Shown here: positions 15,670-24,180 of the stretch, piece after piece
Layout: the number at the start of each line of letters is the position of its first letter
How positions within the stretch are numbered: position 1 is the stretch's first letter
NCBI GenBank assembly: GCA_002508705.1
Contig: DAYL01000002.1
Span: 67,648 to 97,259, forward strand
Direction of reading: 5' to 3'
DNA: 29,612 nucleotides
From: Methanoculleus sp. UBA374
GTDB lineage: Archaea > Halobacteriota > Methanomicrobia > Methanomicrobiales > Methanoculleaceae
Position numbers and translations under genes: made by a program
Notes under the pieces: generated by a model
The model's database searches: none
Told to the model about the DNA's origin: nothing
What the model saw: only the letters and a program-made list of their open reading frames with translations

Positions 15670-16284
15670 ATGGAGTTGAATTCGATTCAGTTAGACGCGC
15701 TCTCGGAGTTTGGAAACATCGGTGCAGCGCACGCCGCGACATCCTTATCCCAGATGCTGATGAGCCCGATTGAGATGAAGGTGCCGGAAGTACAGGTCGT
15801 CGACATCGCCCGGATGCACAGCATCATCGGCAACGAGATATCGGCGATGGTCGTCTTCCAGATCCAGGGGGAGGTTGCGGACGGCGGGTATATCGTCGTC
15901 AGCATGCCCCGGGAGACGGTCATCCAGTTGACGAACCAGATGCTCGGCACCAACGATACCGGGCGCGAGATCAATGAGATGGACCAGAGCGCCGCAATCG
16001 AGATCGGGAATATCATGATCTCGGCGTTTCTCGATGCGACCGCGGAACTTCTGGGCATCGTCATGCTGCCGTCGCCCCCGGCGCTGGCCATCGATATGGC
16101 GCATGCGGCCTTTGAGTCCATCGTCGCGCAGATGGCGGGCGACGTGAACGACGTCCTGATCTTTAATACCGAACTGGTGAGCGAGGCGCCGCCCGTCTAC
16201 GGGTGCATCTACCTGCTCCCGAACACCGAACTCATGCAGCAGGTGTCTCTCATGCTGGAACGCCTGATGAAACCTATCCCGTAA
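15670..16284 (+). CDS. cheC: CheY-P phosphatase CheC
   Basis: The 204-residue protein carries two copies of the CheC active-site pattern: E13 and N16 in LSEFGNIGAAHA, and E111 and N114 in AAIEIGNIMISAF, each in a long helix. CheC dephosphorylates CheY-P and binds CheD, giving feedback in adaptation. A GGAG site eight or nine bases upstream, at the cheA stop, sets the start. The length is typical. Confidence 0.95.
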   Translation: MELNSIQLDALSEFGNIGAAHAATSLSQMLMSPIEMKVPEVQVVDIARMHSIIGNEISAMVVFQIQGEVADGGYIVVSMPRETVIQLTNQMLGTNDTGREINEMDQSAAIEIGNIMISAFLDATAELLGIVMLPSPPALAIDMAHAAFESIVAQMAGDVNDVLIFNTELVSEAPPVYGCIYLLPNTELMQQVSLMLERLMKPIP

Positions 16285-16300
16285 TCCGCTCCGGGATACC

Positions 16301-16792
16301 ATGGAGAACAATTTTTTCGGCGAAGCGAAGGCCGTAATCCTGGGTCTGGGTGAATTCCGGGTCGGGACATGCCCGATGGGGACAATCGGGCTTGGTTCCT
16401 GCATCGCGCTCATCCTGCACGACCCGCGACGGTCCCTCGGGGGGCTTGCCCACATCATGCTTCCTGAAAGCCACGGAAGCACCGACCGTCCCGGCAAGTT
16501 CGCGGATACCGCCGTCTCTGCCGTACTTGAGGAGATGGAGAGGCTCGGGAGCACGAAGTTTTCAGTTACCGCAATCGTCGTCGGTGGTGCAAGCATGTTT
16601 GAGTATTCGGCGAATTCTCTGAATATCGGCGAGCGGAACGCCGCTGCAGTGAAGGACCTGCTCCGTGAACAGGGCATCAGGATAGGACATGAGGAGACCG
16701 GCGGGAAGGTCGGGCGATCCGTGTACTTCTGGCCGGAGGGGAAGGGGCGCCTCATCATCAAGAGGGCGGATGGGACATGCGTCGAATTGTGA
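16301..16792 (+). CDS. cheD: chemoreceptor glutamine deamidase CheD
   Basis: The 163-residue protein has the deamidase catalytic residues: C34 in GLGSCIALILHD and H51 in GGLAHIMLPES. It converts receptor glutamines to glutamates and binds CheC. It follows cheC by 16 bases. Its last 16 bases overlap the start of the propeller protein gene, so translation of the two is likely linked. Confidence 0.95.
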   Translation: MENNFFGEAKAVILGLGEFRVGTCPMGTIGLGSCIALILHDPRRSLGGLAHIMLPESHGSTDRPGKFADTAVSAVLEEMERLGSTKFSVTAIVVGGASMFEYSANSLNIGERNAAAVKDLLREQGIRIGHEETGGKVGRSVYFWPEGKGRLIIKRADGTCVEL

Positions 16793-17955
16793 TACTCTTT
16801 ATTGTCCTTGCTTCTCTCCCCGTCGCCGTTTCCTCGGCTCTTTACATCGAGGCCCCCGACTACGACTCGGGCATCGCGTCCGCCGGGGTGACGGATGCGA
16901 CCAACGGCAGGTATGGAGACGTTATCTTTGCGACGGATGCCGGCATCTCCGTGTATACGGCAAACGGAACCTGGTATTCGGTCAATGCGCGGCACCCGGG
17001 AGAGACGCCCTACGGCATGCTGGCGCCCCTCGGCACGATGGTGACCGCGGTCGCTCTCGACCACGAGGGCCATCTCTGGATAGGGTATCCGAACGGGCTT
17101 CAGATCGGAGACGGGGAGGAGTATCGGACCATTGATGACCAGCAGTTCCTCAAGAACCGCAACATCAATTGTATGGCGCGGTGGGGGGACGAGATGTGGG
17201 TTGCCACCGGGCAGGCGGGCCTCCACCGTTACCACGACGGTGTCTGGACATGGTACCAGCCACTTGGAGCCGAGGGTCTCGCGTGCTATACGGTCACGAG
17301 CATGGTGGTCGACGCCGCAAGCGACGTGCTCGTCATCGGGTCCGAACGCGACGGCATCCAGGTGGTCAGGAAAGGGACCGGCGATGCCCGGTTCGAGCAG
17401 GTCGTCCATGAGGGCGAGCGGATGCGGGGGATCTCCGGGGTCCGGACCGACCCGTTCGGGGGCGTATACCTCTTCAACCGCACGACGGTCTTTCACTACA
17501 CCCCCGCCGGAGAGGTTACCCCGGTCCTCGACGTCGAGGACCTGAGCGCGTTCCCGGTCAGTATCCACGACCTCGCGGCAACGCCCGGGGGGCTGCTGCT
17601 CATAGCGTCGGATAAGGGGATCTACGGGTGGAACTCATCGGGCGTTGCCATGCATATCACGTCGGGGGACGGCCTCCGCTCGAACTTCGTCAAAAAACTC
17701 TTTATCGACGCCGACGGACGGTGCTGGTTTGTCGTTTCCGGAAATGTGGGTTACGTCCCGCCGATGACGGAGGCCGACGTGCTCGCTCTCTCCGCCGTTC
17801 CGACGCAGACGCCGGAGGCCCATGAGGGCACGGTCGAGACCTCCACTGGGGCCCCGCCGCCCTCAGGAGAGCCTGCCGGGATGCTTGAGGGGGCGTGGGC
17901 GTCTCTTATGGAATGGCTCGGGGCGGCAGGGTCCCGGGTGGCGAGCGGAGATTGA
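16777..17955 (+). CDS. secreted beta-propeller protein coupled to cheD
   Basis: The 392-residue protein begins with a signal peptide or anchor (RRIVILFIVLASLPVAVSSA). About seven propeller-like repeats follow, each with a strand such as HLWIGYPNGLQ, EMWVATGQAGLHRY, DVLVIGSERDGIQ or LLLIASDKGIYGW. These resemble the two-component regulator propeller and ligand-binding domains of hybrid sensor kinases. A Thr/Ser/Pro-rich stretch (about 340-368) precedes a short amphipathic end with no clear second membrane segment. The gene overlaps cheD and is the last in the chemotaxis operon. A role as an extracellular ligand-sensing partner for a receptor is inference from position. The exact family is unsure. 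Confidence 0.85.
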   Translation: MRRIVILFIVLASLPVAVSSALYIEAPDYDSGIASAGVTDATNGRYGDVIFATDAGISVYTANGTWYSVNARHPGETPYGMLAPLGTMVTAVALDHEGHLWIGYPNGLQIGDGEEYRTIDDQQFLKNRNINCMARWGDEMWVATGQAGLHRYHDGVWTWYQPLGAEGLACYTVTSMVVDAASDVLVIGSERDGIQVVRKGTGDARFEQVVHEGERMRGISGVRTDPFGGVYLFNRTTVFHYTPAGEVTPVLDVEDLSAFPVSIHDLAATPGGLLLIASDKGIYGWNSSGVAMHITSGDGLRSNFVKKLFIDADGRCWFVVSGNVGYVPPMTEADVLALSAVPTQTPEAHEGTVETSTGAPPPSGEPAGMLEGAWASLMEWLGAAGSRVASGD

Positions 17956-18126
17956 AGGCACGGGATTGGGGTCCGGCTATCCCAGTGAATATACCACGGT
18001 ATGGGGCTCTTTCCTCCTTTACCGATTACGTCGGAAGAGGACGGGCGAAACTGCTCTCCAACGGTCCGTCCATCCAGACCTGCCCGCAGTCTGTTGCTCC
18101 CAAACTCCCTCTGGCGCCGTCTGCCT

Positions 18127-18154
18127 CACCGGAAAAAGAGAAGATCTCCCGGTG
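18127..18154 (-). terminator. T-rich hairpin after the ABCE1 gene
   Basis: CACCGG and CCGGTG pair around a loop that reads TCTTCTCTTTTT on the minus strand, seven bases past the ABCE1 stop. The pyrimidine-rich, T5-containing loop fits archaeal termination. It lies in the convergent gap (17956-18160), which holds nothing else I can recognise. Confidence 0.45.
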
Positions 18155-18160
18155 CCGCCC

Positions 18161-19933
18161 TCACGACTTTGAGATCTCCGCGTAGTAGTAATCCCCGGCC
18201 GCGACCTGTTCCCGGTCCAGGAACGATCCCGGTTTGTTGATCCGCGGTCTCCCGCTCTTGTCCCGCCGGAAGGTGATCCCGAGCGCTTTCAAGAACCGGT
18301 TCATGCCCGGCGCCATATCGAACGGTCCGACGGCCTTGCCGTGCAGACCCGGCTCTCCCTCGAAGACCAGGATCCGGTCGCTGATCATGTCGATCACGTA
18401 GATGTCGTGGTCGATCACGAGCGTGCTCGCGTCCCGCCCTTCGGCGTGCTTGCGGATCATCCGGGAGATCTTCACCCGCTGCTCCACGTCGAGGTGAGCG
18501 CTCGGCTCGTCCAGGATGTAGAGGTCGGCGTCGCGCGAGAGGCAGATCGCGATTGCAACGCGCTGGAGTTCACCGCCGGAGAGCGTGTTCACCGGCGCCT
18601 GCAGGGACTGCGCAAGGGAGAGCGGCTCCAGGATCTCGTGCTGGTAGTATGAGGTGTCGAACCGGGTCGTCGTCTGCCGGAGGAGTTCCTCGACGGTCGC
18701 CTCCGTGTCGCCTTTGAGGTACTGCGGCTTATAGGAGATTCGCACCCGGGTGTCCATCGACCCGGTGTCGGGCTCGAGCACCCCGGCGAGGAGCTGGGCG
18801 AACGTGCTCTTCCCGATACCGTTCGCTCCGAGGACCCCGAGGACTTCGCCGCTCCGGATCTCCCCGCCGTCGACGGTGAGCGAGAACTCTGTAAAACGCT
18901 TCGTCATCTTCGGGAATGTGAGCAGCACTTCCCGGTTCGTCTCCGTGGCGTGGGCCCGGGTATCGAACGTCACTGGATAGGCCCTGAACCGGACGTTCTC
19001 TTCCGGAAGGAACCCTTCCAGGTACTGGTTGATCCCCACCCGGACGCCTTTCGGATGGGTGATGACACCGAAGACTGCCGGCTCTCCGTAGGCGATATGC
19101 ACGGTATCGGCGAGCATGTCGAGGATGGCGAGGTCGTGCTCCACGATCACGACCGGCCGGTCCTGGGCGAGTTCGCGGATCAGAGTTGCTGCAGCCATCC
19201 GCTGGTAAACGTCGAGATATGGCGTGATCTCATCGAGGAAGTAGAAATCGGCGTCGCGCGCAAGGCAGGCGACGATCGCCACCCGTTGCAGTTCGCCGCC
19301 GGAGAGGGTCGTGATCGGTCGGTCGAGGACCGCCCTGAGCGAGAGCCGGTCGATGTAATAGTCGAGTTTCCCGCGCTCGTCGGTCGTCGCGAGGAGGTCA
19401 CGCACCGACCCGGAGAAGACCTTCGGGATCTGGTCGATGTACTGCGGTTTTACGGCGACCTTCACGTCCTTCTGCGAGAGAAGCTGGAGGTAGTCGAAGA
19501 GTTCGGTCCCCTGGTAGAGGTCGAGGACATCCTTCCAGGAGACCGGCGCATCGGTCCGTCCGAGGTTCGGGACGAGCGTGCCCGAGAGGATCTTCACCGA
19601 CGTGCTCTTGCCGATACCGTTCGGCCCGAGGATACCGGTGACCTTCCCTTCGACGGGGATCGGAAGACCGTAAAGGACAAAGCCGTTCTGACCGTAGCGG
19701 TGGATCGGCTGGTCGAGTTGTTCGGGGAGGTTGACAATAGCAAGGGCCTCGAACGGGCACTTCTTTACGCAGATGCCGCACCCGACACAGAGTTCCTCGG
19801 ATATGACGGCTTTCTGGTCCTCGCCGATGACGACGGTCTCGTCGCCGGTCCGGACACGCGGACAGTAGATGATGCACTCGGTGCCGCACTTAACGGGGTG
19901 ACACCGATCACGGTGTACTACAGCAATGCGCAT
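18161..19933 (-). CDS. abce1: ribosome recycling ATPase ABCE1 (Rli1)
   Basis: The 590-residue protein has the full ABCE1 layout. Two N-terminal [4Fe-4S] cysteine sets (11, 16, 20, 24 and 49, 52, 55, 59) are followed by two ABC ATPase domains with Walker A motifs GPNGIGKST (103-111) and GANGIGKST (about 366) and two LSGGELQRV signatures. ABCE1 splits ribosomes after termination or after rescue by Pelota. It follows the EMC6-like gene by six bases and is probably co-transcribed with it. Pelota and RqcH lie just upstream on the same strand. Confidence 0.97.
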   Translation of the reverse strand: MRIAVVHRDRCHPVKCGTECIIYCPRVRTGDETVVIGEDQKAVISEELCVGCGICVKKCPFEALAIVNLPEQLDQPIHRYGQNGFVLYGLPIPVEGKVTGILGPNGIGKSTSVKILSGTLVPNLGRTDAPVSWKDVLDLYQGTELFDYLQLLSQKDVKVAVKPQYIDQIPKVFSGSVRDLLATTDERGKLDYYIDRLSLRAVLDRPITTLSGGELQRVAIVACLARDADFYFLDEITPYLDVYQRMAAATLIRELAQDRPVVIVEHDLAILDMLADTVHIAYGEPAVFGVITHPKGVRVGINQYLEGFLPEENVRFRAYPVTFDTRAHATETNREVLLTFPKMTKRFTEFSLTVDGGEIRSGEVLGVLGANGIGKSTFAQLLAGVLEPDTGSMDTRVRISYKPQYLKGDTEATVEELLRQTTTRFDTSYYQHEILEPLSLAQSLQAPVNTLSGGELQRVAIAICLSRDADLYILDEPSAHLDVEQRVKISRMIRKHAEGRDASTLVIDHDIYVIDMISDRILVFEGEPGLHGKAVGPFDMAPGMNRFLKALGITFRRDKSGRPRINKPGSFLDREQVAAGDYYYAEISKS

Positions 19934-19939
19934 GAGAAA

Positions 19940-20302
19940 TCACAGGACAGTGGTGGTTAAGAGGAGCGTCCAGGTCATGAACCAGAGGGCAAACGTCATG
20001 AAACTCTGGTAGAACCAGTCCTTGCCGGTCAGTTCCATGTAGTCGACCCGGATGAGCATGAAGACGTGCTTCTGGAAGACGACGCCCGCCGCGAGGAACA
20101 GCAGGCCGATGACGGCATGTGGCTGGAGCCCGGTCACCGGGTCGGGGGTGCCAGAGAGGTAGAACGAGAGGCCTCCGGTCAGGATACCCATGAAACAGGC
20201 TACCAGCGTCCGCTTTATCCGACTTCTGTGCTCGACCTGTTTCTCGGCACGTGTCCGCGGCCGCGCTTTTTCACCCTCTGCTGCTACTGCATTCTCGCTC
20301 AT
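19940..20302 (-). CDS. EMC6-like small membrane protein
   Basis: The protein has 120 residues from the ATG at 20302. After a charged N-terminus (KARPRTRAEKQVEHRSRIKR) come three hydrophobic segments: ACFMGILTGGLSFYLSG, HAVIGLLFLAAGVVFQ and FMTFALWFMTWTLLLTTTVL. The pattern fits archaeal EMC6-like proteins, relatives of the subunit that pairs with an Oxa1-type insertase in the eukaryotic ER membrane complex. I chose 20302 because GGTG lies a few bases upstream; starting at 20344 would add residues that do not look like family sequence. The family name rests on memory of the pattern, so it is moderate. Confidence 0.75.
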   Translation of the reverse strand: MSENAVAAEGEKARPRTRAEKQVEHRSRIKRTLVACFMGILTGGLSFYLSGTPDPVTGLQPHAVIGLLFLAAGVVFQKHVFMLIRVDYMELTGKDWFYQSFMTFALWFMTWTLLLTTTVL

Positions 20303-20424
20303 CGTGACACCAGTGTTGCGCCATTCCCGAAAGGGGGTCGCCACAGGACGGCAGCCCGGCGAAGAGCAGGCCTCCGGTCACTCCCCGGACTGGCGAAATT
20401 CCTAACATTATAGGGTGTTCTCCG

Positions 20425-20432
20425 GTTATAAA
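20425..20432 (-). promoter_or_regulatory. TATA box upstream of the EMC6-like / ABCE1 pair
   Basis: The minus strand reads TTACCTTTATAAC, with a purine/pyrimidine pattern typical of archaeal TATA boxes. It predicts transcription from about 20403, leaving a leader of roughly 100 bases before the ATG at 20302. The leader holds no recognisable motif. Confidence 0.45.
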
Positions 20433-20556
20433 GGTAAGTACCTCCGGAACCTGCGAAACCGCCGGTCCGGCGGATCGGGGTTATTTCGTGATTGTTCTTC
20501 ATGCACCGGATTCCCCGGGGCGTACAGGGGGGCCGCGTACCCGGCCACACCCGTTA

Positions 20557-21582
20557 TCACGCGATCTTGTACCGCAGGAGCGCCGCAGCGCCACCGAGGG
20601 CCGCGAGCCGCTCTCCCGGCTCGAATTCGGTGCTCATCACCACGACCGTTGCGTTGACGCGCTCGGCCTCCCTGATGACGTCCGTAGCCTCTCTGTCGCG
20701 GAGCAGGGTGTCGGAGACCAGCACCGTCTCTGCCGCACCGTAGGCGGCCGCCTTGCGGACCTCGTCGATGCCGTAGGCGACGGCGCCGGTTGTGGCGATC
20801 CGGAGCAGGACCTCGTCCATCAGCCTGACCTCCCGTGCAAGGTGGAGGTCGCCGATCAGCCGGTCAAGGACCCCCTGCCCGATGATTTCCTGCACGGCGC
20901 CCCGCCCGATGCGCCGTGTCTCGATGACGAGCATCCGTTCCGCAAGACCGGGCGCACTGGCCCTCACGTACTCCGCAAACTCGTCCTTCACGAACCCCGG
21001 GCCCGCGACGACCAGGGGCCCGGTCACCGCGGCGAGCACGTCGAGCGTCTTCTCGAAGAGCGCCTGACGGGTGCCGGTGTCCGCGCCCTTGCTGCTCCCG
21101 GCCGCGACGGTGGTCACCCACTCCGGGCCGAACTGGCGCAGGCGGTAGACCTGTGCCTCCCCCTCCTCGACACTCACGACGTGGACCACGTCGTACGCTG
21201 AGGCCCTGACGGCCCGCCGTATCCGCTCGCAGTCGACGGGTCGCCAGTATTTGACGACCGAGATCTCGGACCCCGCCTCAACGTTGAGGGTGTGGTGCGA
21301 GGAGACGTCCACCCCGCTCTCGATGACGCCGCCGATGCGGAGGCGGTTCGTGTGCTGGTGAAATTCCACCTTCTCGACCCGGATTCCGAGCCGGACCGGC
21401 CGCTTCTCCGCCTTCTCCGGGCGGAGTTTATCGGTTGCCGCCTCCACGCTCCGGAAGGTCGTCGCAAAGACGAGGTCCCCCGGACCGACCAGGTGAGAGA
21501 GGTGCCAGAGGTCGTCGAGCGTCTCTGCAAAGAGGCGTATCTCACCGAACGACTTATGTATCTCGCGAACTTCAGCCTTCAT
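20557..21582 (-). CDS. pelA: Pelota (aPelota/Dom34) ribosome rescue factor
   Basis: The 341-residue protein has the N-terminal Sm-like domain (MKAEVREIHKSFGEIRLFAE, then DLWHLSHLVGPGDLV), a central eRF1-like domain 2 (about 130-240, without the GGQ peptide-release motif) and a C-terminal eRF1 domain 3 (ALGGAAALLRYKI near the end). Pelota recognises stalled ribosomes with an empty or blocked A site; with ABCE1 it splits them. Its ATG overlaps the RqcH stop (ATGA), so the two are translated together. The length is typical for archaea. Confidence 0.96.
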   Translation of the reverse strand: MKAEVREIHKSFGEIRLFAETLDDLWHLSHLVGPGDLVFATTFRSVEAATDKLRPEKAEKRPVRLGIRVEKVEFHQHTNRLRIGGVIESGVDVSSHHTLNVEAGSEISVVKYWRPVDCERIRRAVRASAYDVVHVVSVEEGEAQVYRLRQFGPEWVTTVAAGSSKGADTGTRQALFEKTLDVLAAVTGPLVVAGPGFVKDEFAEYVRASAPGLAERMLVIETRRIGRGAVQEIIGQGVLDRLIGDLHLAREVRLMDEVLLRIATTGAVAYGIDEVRKAAAYGAAETVLVSDTLLRDREATDVIREAERVNATVVVMSTEFEPGERLAALGGAAALLRYKIA

Positions 21583-23477
21583 GATTCAACGATATCGGAG
21601 CCCCCCGGCGGAACGAATGCGGCCACCGCTTCGGTATTCAGGGCGGTCTTGAATCCTTTCCACTCGTCTTCCGGGAGTCTCTCCCTGAGCGTCCGGACAA
21701 CCTTCTTTGCGGTGTCGTTCGGCTCGAACTGCCCGGGACGGAGTTCCACCCACACCTTCGCCCGTCCCCTGACGGCCCCCGGCGGACCGCCGATGACCGC
21801 GACCGCAGGCGCCGTCTGGAGTCCGATCGCCACCCCGAGGGGGACGTTCCGGAAGTACTGCCGCTCTCCCCGGACAATGAAGGCGCCTCTCGCCACATAC
21901 TCTCCGGACTCGGCGGTCTTGCTCACCTGATCGGGGCGGGCGGCGTAGACGTCCGCCGTGAAATGCCCGGCCTTCCAGGCGTTGGAATAGGATGCGGCGA
22001 ACTGAGCGGCCTCGTCCAGGTTTTCGGTCCGGCCTTTCACGATGACGACGCTTCCGCCGTGGACATCGGCATGGACGAAGAGGTCCCCGCCCTCCATGTA
22101 TTTCTTGACGAGTTCCTCGTTCTGAGAGGCGTCCCGGCCGCCGAGGACAAGGACGCCGTCGGTGGTGGCGAACCAGCGGAACCGGTGGTACCACCGCTTC
22201 TTCTGGAGGGCAAGGTTCTGCTTCCGCCCGGGTTTTTCGGGGACCGTTCGTTCCATGGCCGCGAGCGCACCCGTCTTCTTCTTCTTGAACTTCTTTATCT
22301 GGTCGTAATAACGGCCGATGTTCTGCTCGATCGTCTCGTGAACATAAACCTTCACCCGCTCTCCCGATAGATCGAGTTCCACCGCCGCCTCGGCGGGGTG
22401 GACAGCACGAACCGTCTTTGCCGCCGGGCTCTCACGGTGGGATTTGAGGACCTGCTCGATCTCCTGCCACGAGCGGTTTTTGCTTACGGTATCGAGCGTC
22501 GTTATGATCTCGGTAACGGGCATATAGTTCTCGTAGAGCGCCGCCACGACCCGTTCGTAGCGCTCGATCTTCTTCTCGAACCCCTTGATCGCCTCCGCCT
22601 GGCGCCGGCGGATCACCTCCTCCTGGGAGAGGCGGGGTTTCTCGGCCGCAACTTCTTCTCTCTCGACCGCCGTCTTCGGGTAGAACGCATCCAGGGCCTC
22701 GCTGAAGGTCGCAAACCGCTCGCGGACCTCCTCACCGGCAAGCACTACCGGCCAGCACCCGGACGCCGTGATCACCGGTTCCCGGCGCCTCTCGACGTCG
22801 GCCATCAGGCGGTCGAGAGCCGCCCGAACCGTTTCTGCATCCACCTCCGTAGCGTGAGCGCTCTTATCGACGCCCGCCGTCCGGCAGACCTCTTCGGCAT
22901 ACGCGCCGCCGAGCATGCACCCGACGGCAAGCGTCCGGACGATGTCGCGGTCGGACCCGGCAAGCATCTTCTGGAATTCTTCGGGCGGGAGCGCCGAACA
23001 GTCGGACCCCTCGAAGGCGTAGACGGCCCCCGGGACCACCTCCCGGTTTTTAAACCGGTGGTGCCAGAGGGGCTTGATGATTGTATACCCCTCGTCGCAG
23101 AGGACTGCGTTTCCCTCATCGAAGAGTTCGAAGATGAGGTGGTAGGTCGTGTCCCGCTTTCCGACATCGATGCTGATCGTGCGTTCGAGCCCGAGCTGGC
23201 GGATGCCGAGCACCTTCCCGCCTTCGAGGTGCTTTCGGAGCAGCATTGCAAAACTCGGCGGGTTCTTCGGGGGCGGGGGAAACTCCGCGGTGAAGTAGGT
23301 GCGCCGCCCCGTCTCCGCGAGCAACTGGTACTTCGCCCGGTCTTCCCCGTTCAGCCTGATTCCGAGGGTCTTCGCGTCGAACTGGTAGATCTTGCCGACC
23401 CAGAGCGGAAGACGTTCGGTCGCCTCCGCCACCAGCGCCCGGAGATCGACCCCGCTCATTCCCTGTAGTGTTGCCAT
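21579..23477 (-). CDS. rqcH: ribosome quality-control NFACT protein RqcH (Rqc2/NEMF homologue)
   Basis: The 632-residue protein has the NFACT-N domain (about 1-190), helix-hairpin-helix and coiled-coil regions (to about 400; EKKIERYERVVAALYENY and QIKKFKKKK), and the NFACT-R domain from about 425 (WYHRFRWFATTDGVLVLGGRD). These proteins bind freed large subunits carrying a stuck nascent chain and, where tested, recruit tRNA to add an alanine-rich tail. The Asp-Arg pair needed for tailing in studied members reads E98-R99 here. A TATA-like CTTTAGGTA (23503-23511) gives a nearly leaderless start at 23477. A second ATG lies at residue 7. The pelA start overlaps its stop. Confidence 0.93.
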   Translation of the reverse strand: MATLQGMSGVDLRALVAEATERLPLWVGKIYQFDAKTLGIRLNGEDRAKYQLLAETGRRTYFTAEFPPPPKNPPSFAMLLRKHLEGGKVLGIRQLGLERTISIDVGKRDTTYHLIFELFDEGNAVLCDEGYTIIKPLWHHRFKNREVVPGAVYAFEGSDCSALPPEEFQKMLAGSDRDIVRTLAVGCMLGGAYAEEVCRTAGVDKSAHATEVDAETVRAALDRLMADVERRREPVITASGCWPVVLAGEEVRERFATFSEALDAFYPKTAVEREEVAAEKPRLSQEEVIRRRQAEAIKGFEKKIERYERVVAALYENYMPVTEIITTLDTVSKNRSWQEIEQVLKSHRESPAAKTVRAVHPAEAAVELDLSGERVKVYVHETIEQNIGRYYDQIKKFKKKKTGALAAMERTVPEKPGRKQNLALQKKRWYHRFRWFATTDGVLVLGGRDASQNEELVKKYMEGGDLFVHADVHGGSVVIVKGRTENLDEAAQFAASYSNAWKAGHFTADVYAARPDQVSKTAESGEYVARGAFIVRGERQYFRNVPLGVAIGLQTAPAVAVIGGPPGAVRGRAKVWVELRPGQFEPNDTAKKVVRTLRERLPEDEWKGFKTALNTEAVAAFVPPGGSDIVES

Positions 23478-23502
23478 TAGTTCCAGATACCATTCGGTTC
23501 GG

Positions 23503-23511
23503 TACCTAAAG
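23503..23511 (-). promoter_or_regulatory. TATA-like element for rqcH-pelA
   Basis: CTTTAGGTA on the minus strand lies about 30 bases before the rqcH ATG and inside the 69-base gap after the DUF47 gene. It predicts a start site within a few bases of the ATG. It is a weak match to consensus. Confidence 0.35.
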
Positions 23512-23546
23512 AAGGGTACGGCCGGCGGGCGTAACCGGAAGGGCCC

Positions 23547-24176
23547 TCAGGCGTGCCGGATGGCAATATCGGAGAGGACGTTTGCGACGTCTTCACACTT
23601 ATCGGTCGCTATCTCGAGGTTCTCGTAGATGTCCTTGAGTTTGATGATGGTGACCGCATCGTTCGTCTTGAAGAGGTCCATGATGGCATGGGCGAGGACG
23701 CCGTCCGCAACGTTCTCCAGGCGGTTCACCTCGATGCACCGATCTTCGATCAGGCCCGGGTCCTTGATCGACCTGATGCCGTTGACGGCCTTCTCGATCT
23801 CGATGACGCTCAACCGGATCAACTTTGCAAGCTGGACCATAGAGTCGTCGGTCTCGGTGATGCCGTAGTTGTGCATCTGCTGTACGGTGCCGTCGATATA
23901 GTCGAGGATGTCGTCCAGTGCCGCCGCGAGACGGGAGATCTCTTCCGGTTCGAGCGGTGTGATGAACGTCACGTTCAACTGCTCGAAGATCTCGTGCGAG
24001 ATGTCGTCTCCCTCGTGCTCGAGCTGCTTCATGCGGGAACACTGCTCTTTCACGTCTTCATAGTTCTCGACGAACTCCACGAGATGATCGGCTGCAATGA
24101 CGACCGTCCGGGCCATTCTGTCGAAGAGATCGAAAAAGACCTTATCCTGAGGGACTACCCACTCCTTGATGCCCAC
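23547..24176 (-). CDS. DUF47 / PhoU-like phosphate transport regulator
   Basis: The 209-residue all-helical protein matches the DUF47 family (PhoU-like, TIGR00153). Recognisable parts are FFDLFDRMARTVVIAADHLVEFV near the start, KQLEHEGDDISHEIFEQLNVTFITP in the middle, and RLENVADGVLAHAIMDLF towards the end. Family genes are usually next to a PitA-type phosphate permease and are thought to control it through metal-binding helices. No permease is in the window. The start is GTG at 24176, about ten bases from a predicted transcription start. Its promoter lies within a perfect inverted repeat. Confidence 0.92.
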   Translation of the reverse strand: MGIKEWVVPQDKVFFDLFDRMARTVVIAADHLVEFVENYEDVKEQCSRMKQLEHEGDDISHEIFEQLNVTFITPLEPEEISRLAAALDDILDYIDGTVQQMHNYGITETDDSMVQLAKLIRLSVIEIEKAVNGIRSIKDPGLIEDRCIEVNRLENVADGVLAHAIMDLFKTNDAVTIIKLKDIYENLEIATDKCEDVANVLSDIAIRHA

Positions 24177-24180
24177 AATT

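Noticed and set aside
15745..17568. A 607-codon open frame on the minus strand
   Set aside because: It lies antisense to cheC, cheD and the propeller gene, all with clear family features. Long antisense frames are expected in GC-rich DNA with strong third-position bias, and its translation shows no domain.
18950..19960. A 336-codon open frame on the plus strand
   Set aside because: It is antisense to ABCE1, which has complete conserved motifs; the frame has no family features.
22398..23468. A 356-codon open frame on the plus strand
   Set aside because: It is antisense to rqcH and shows only composition bias.
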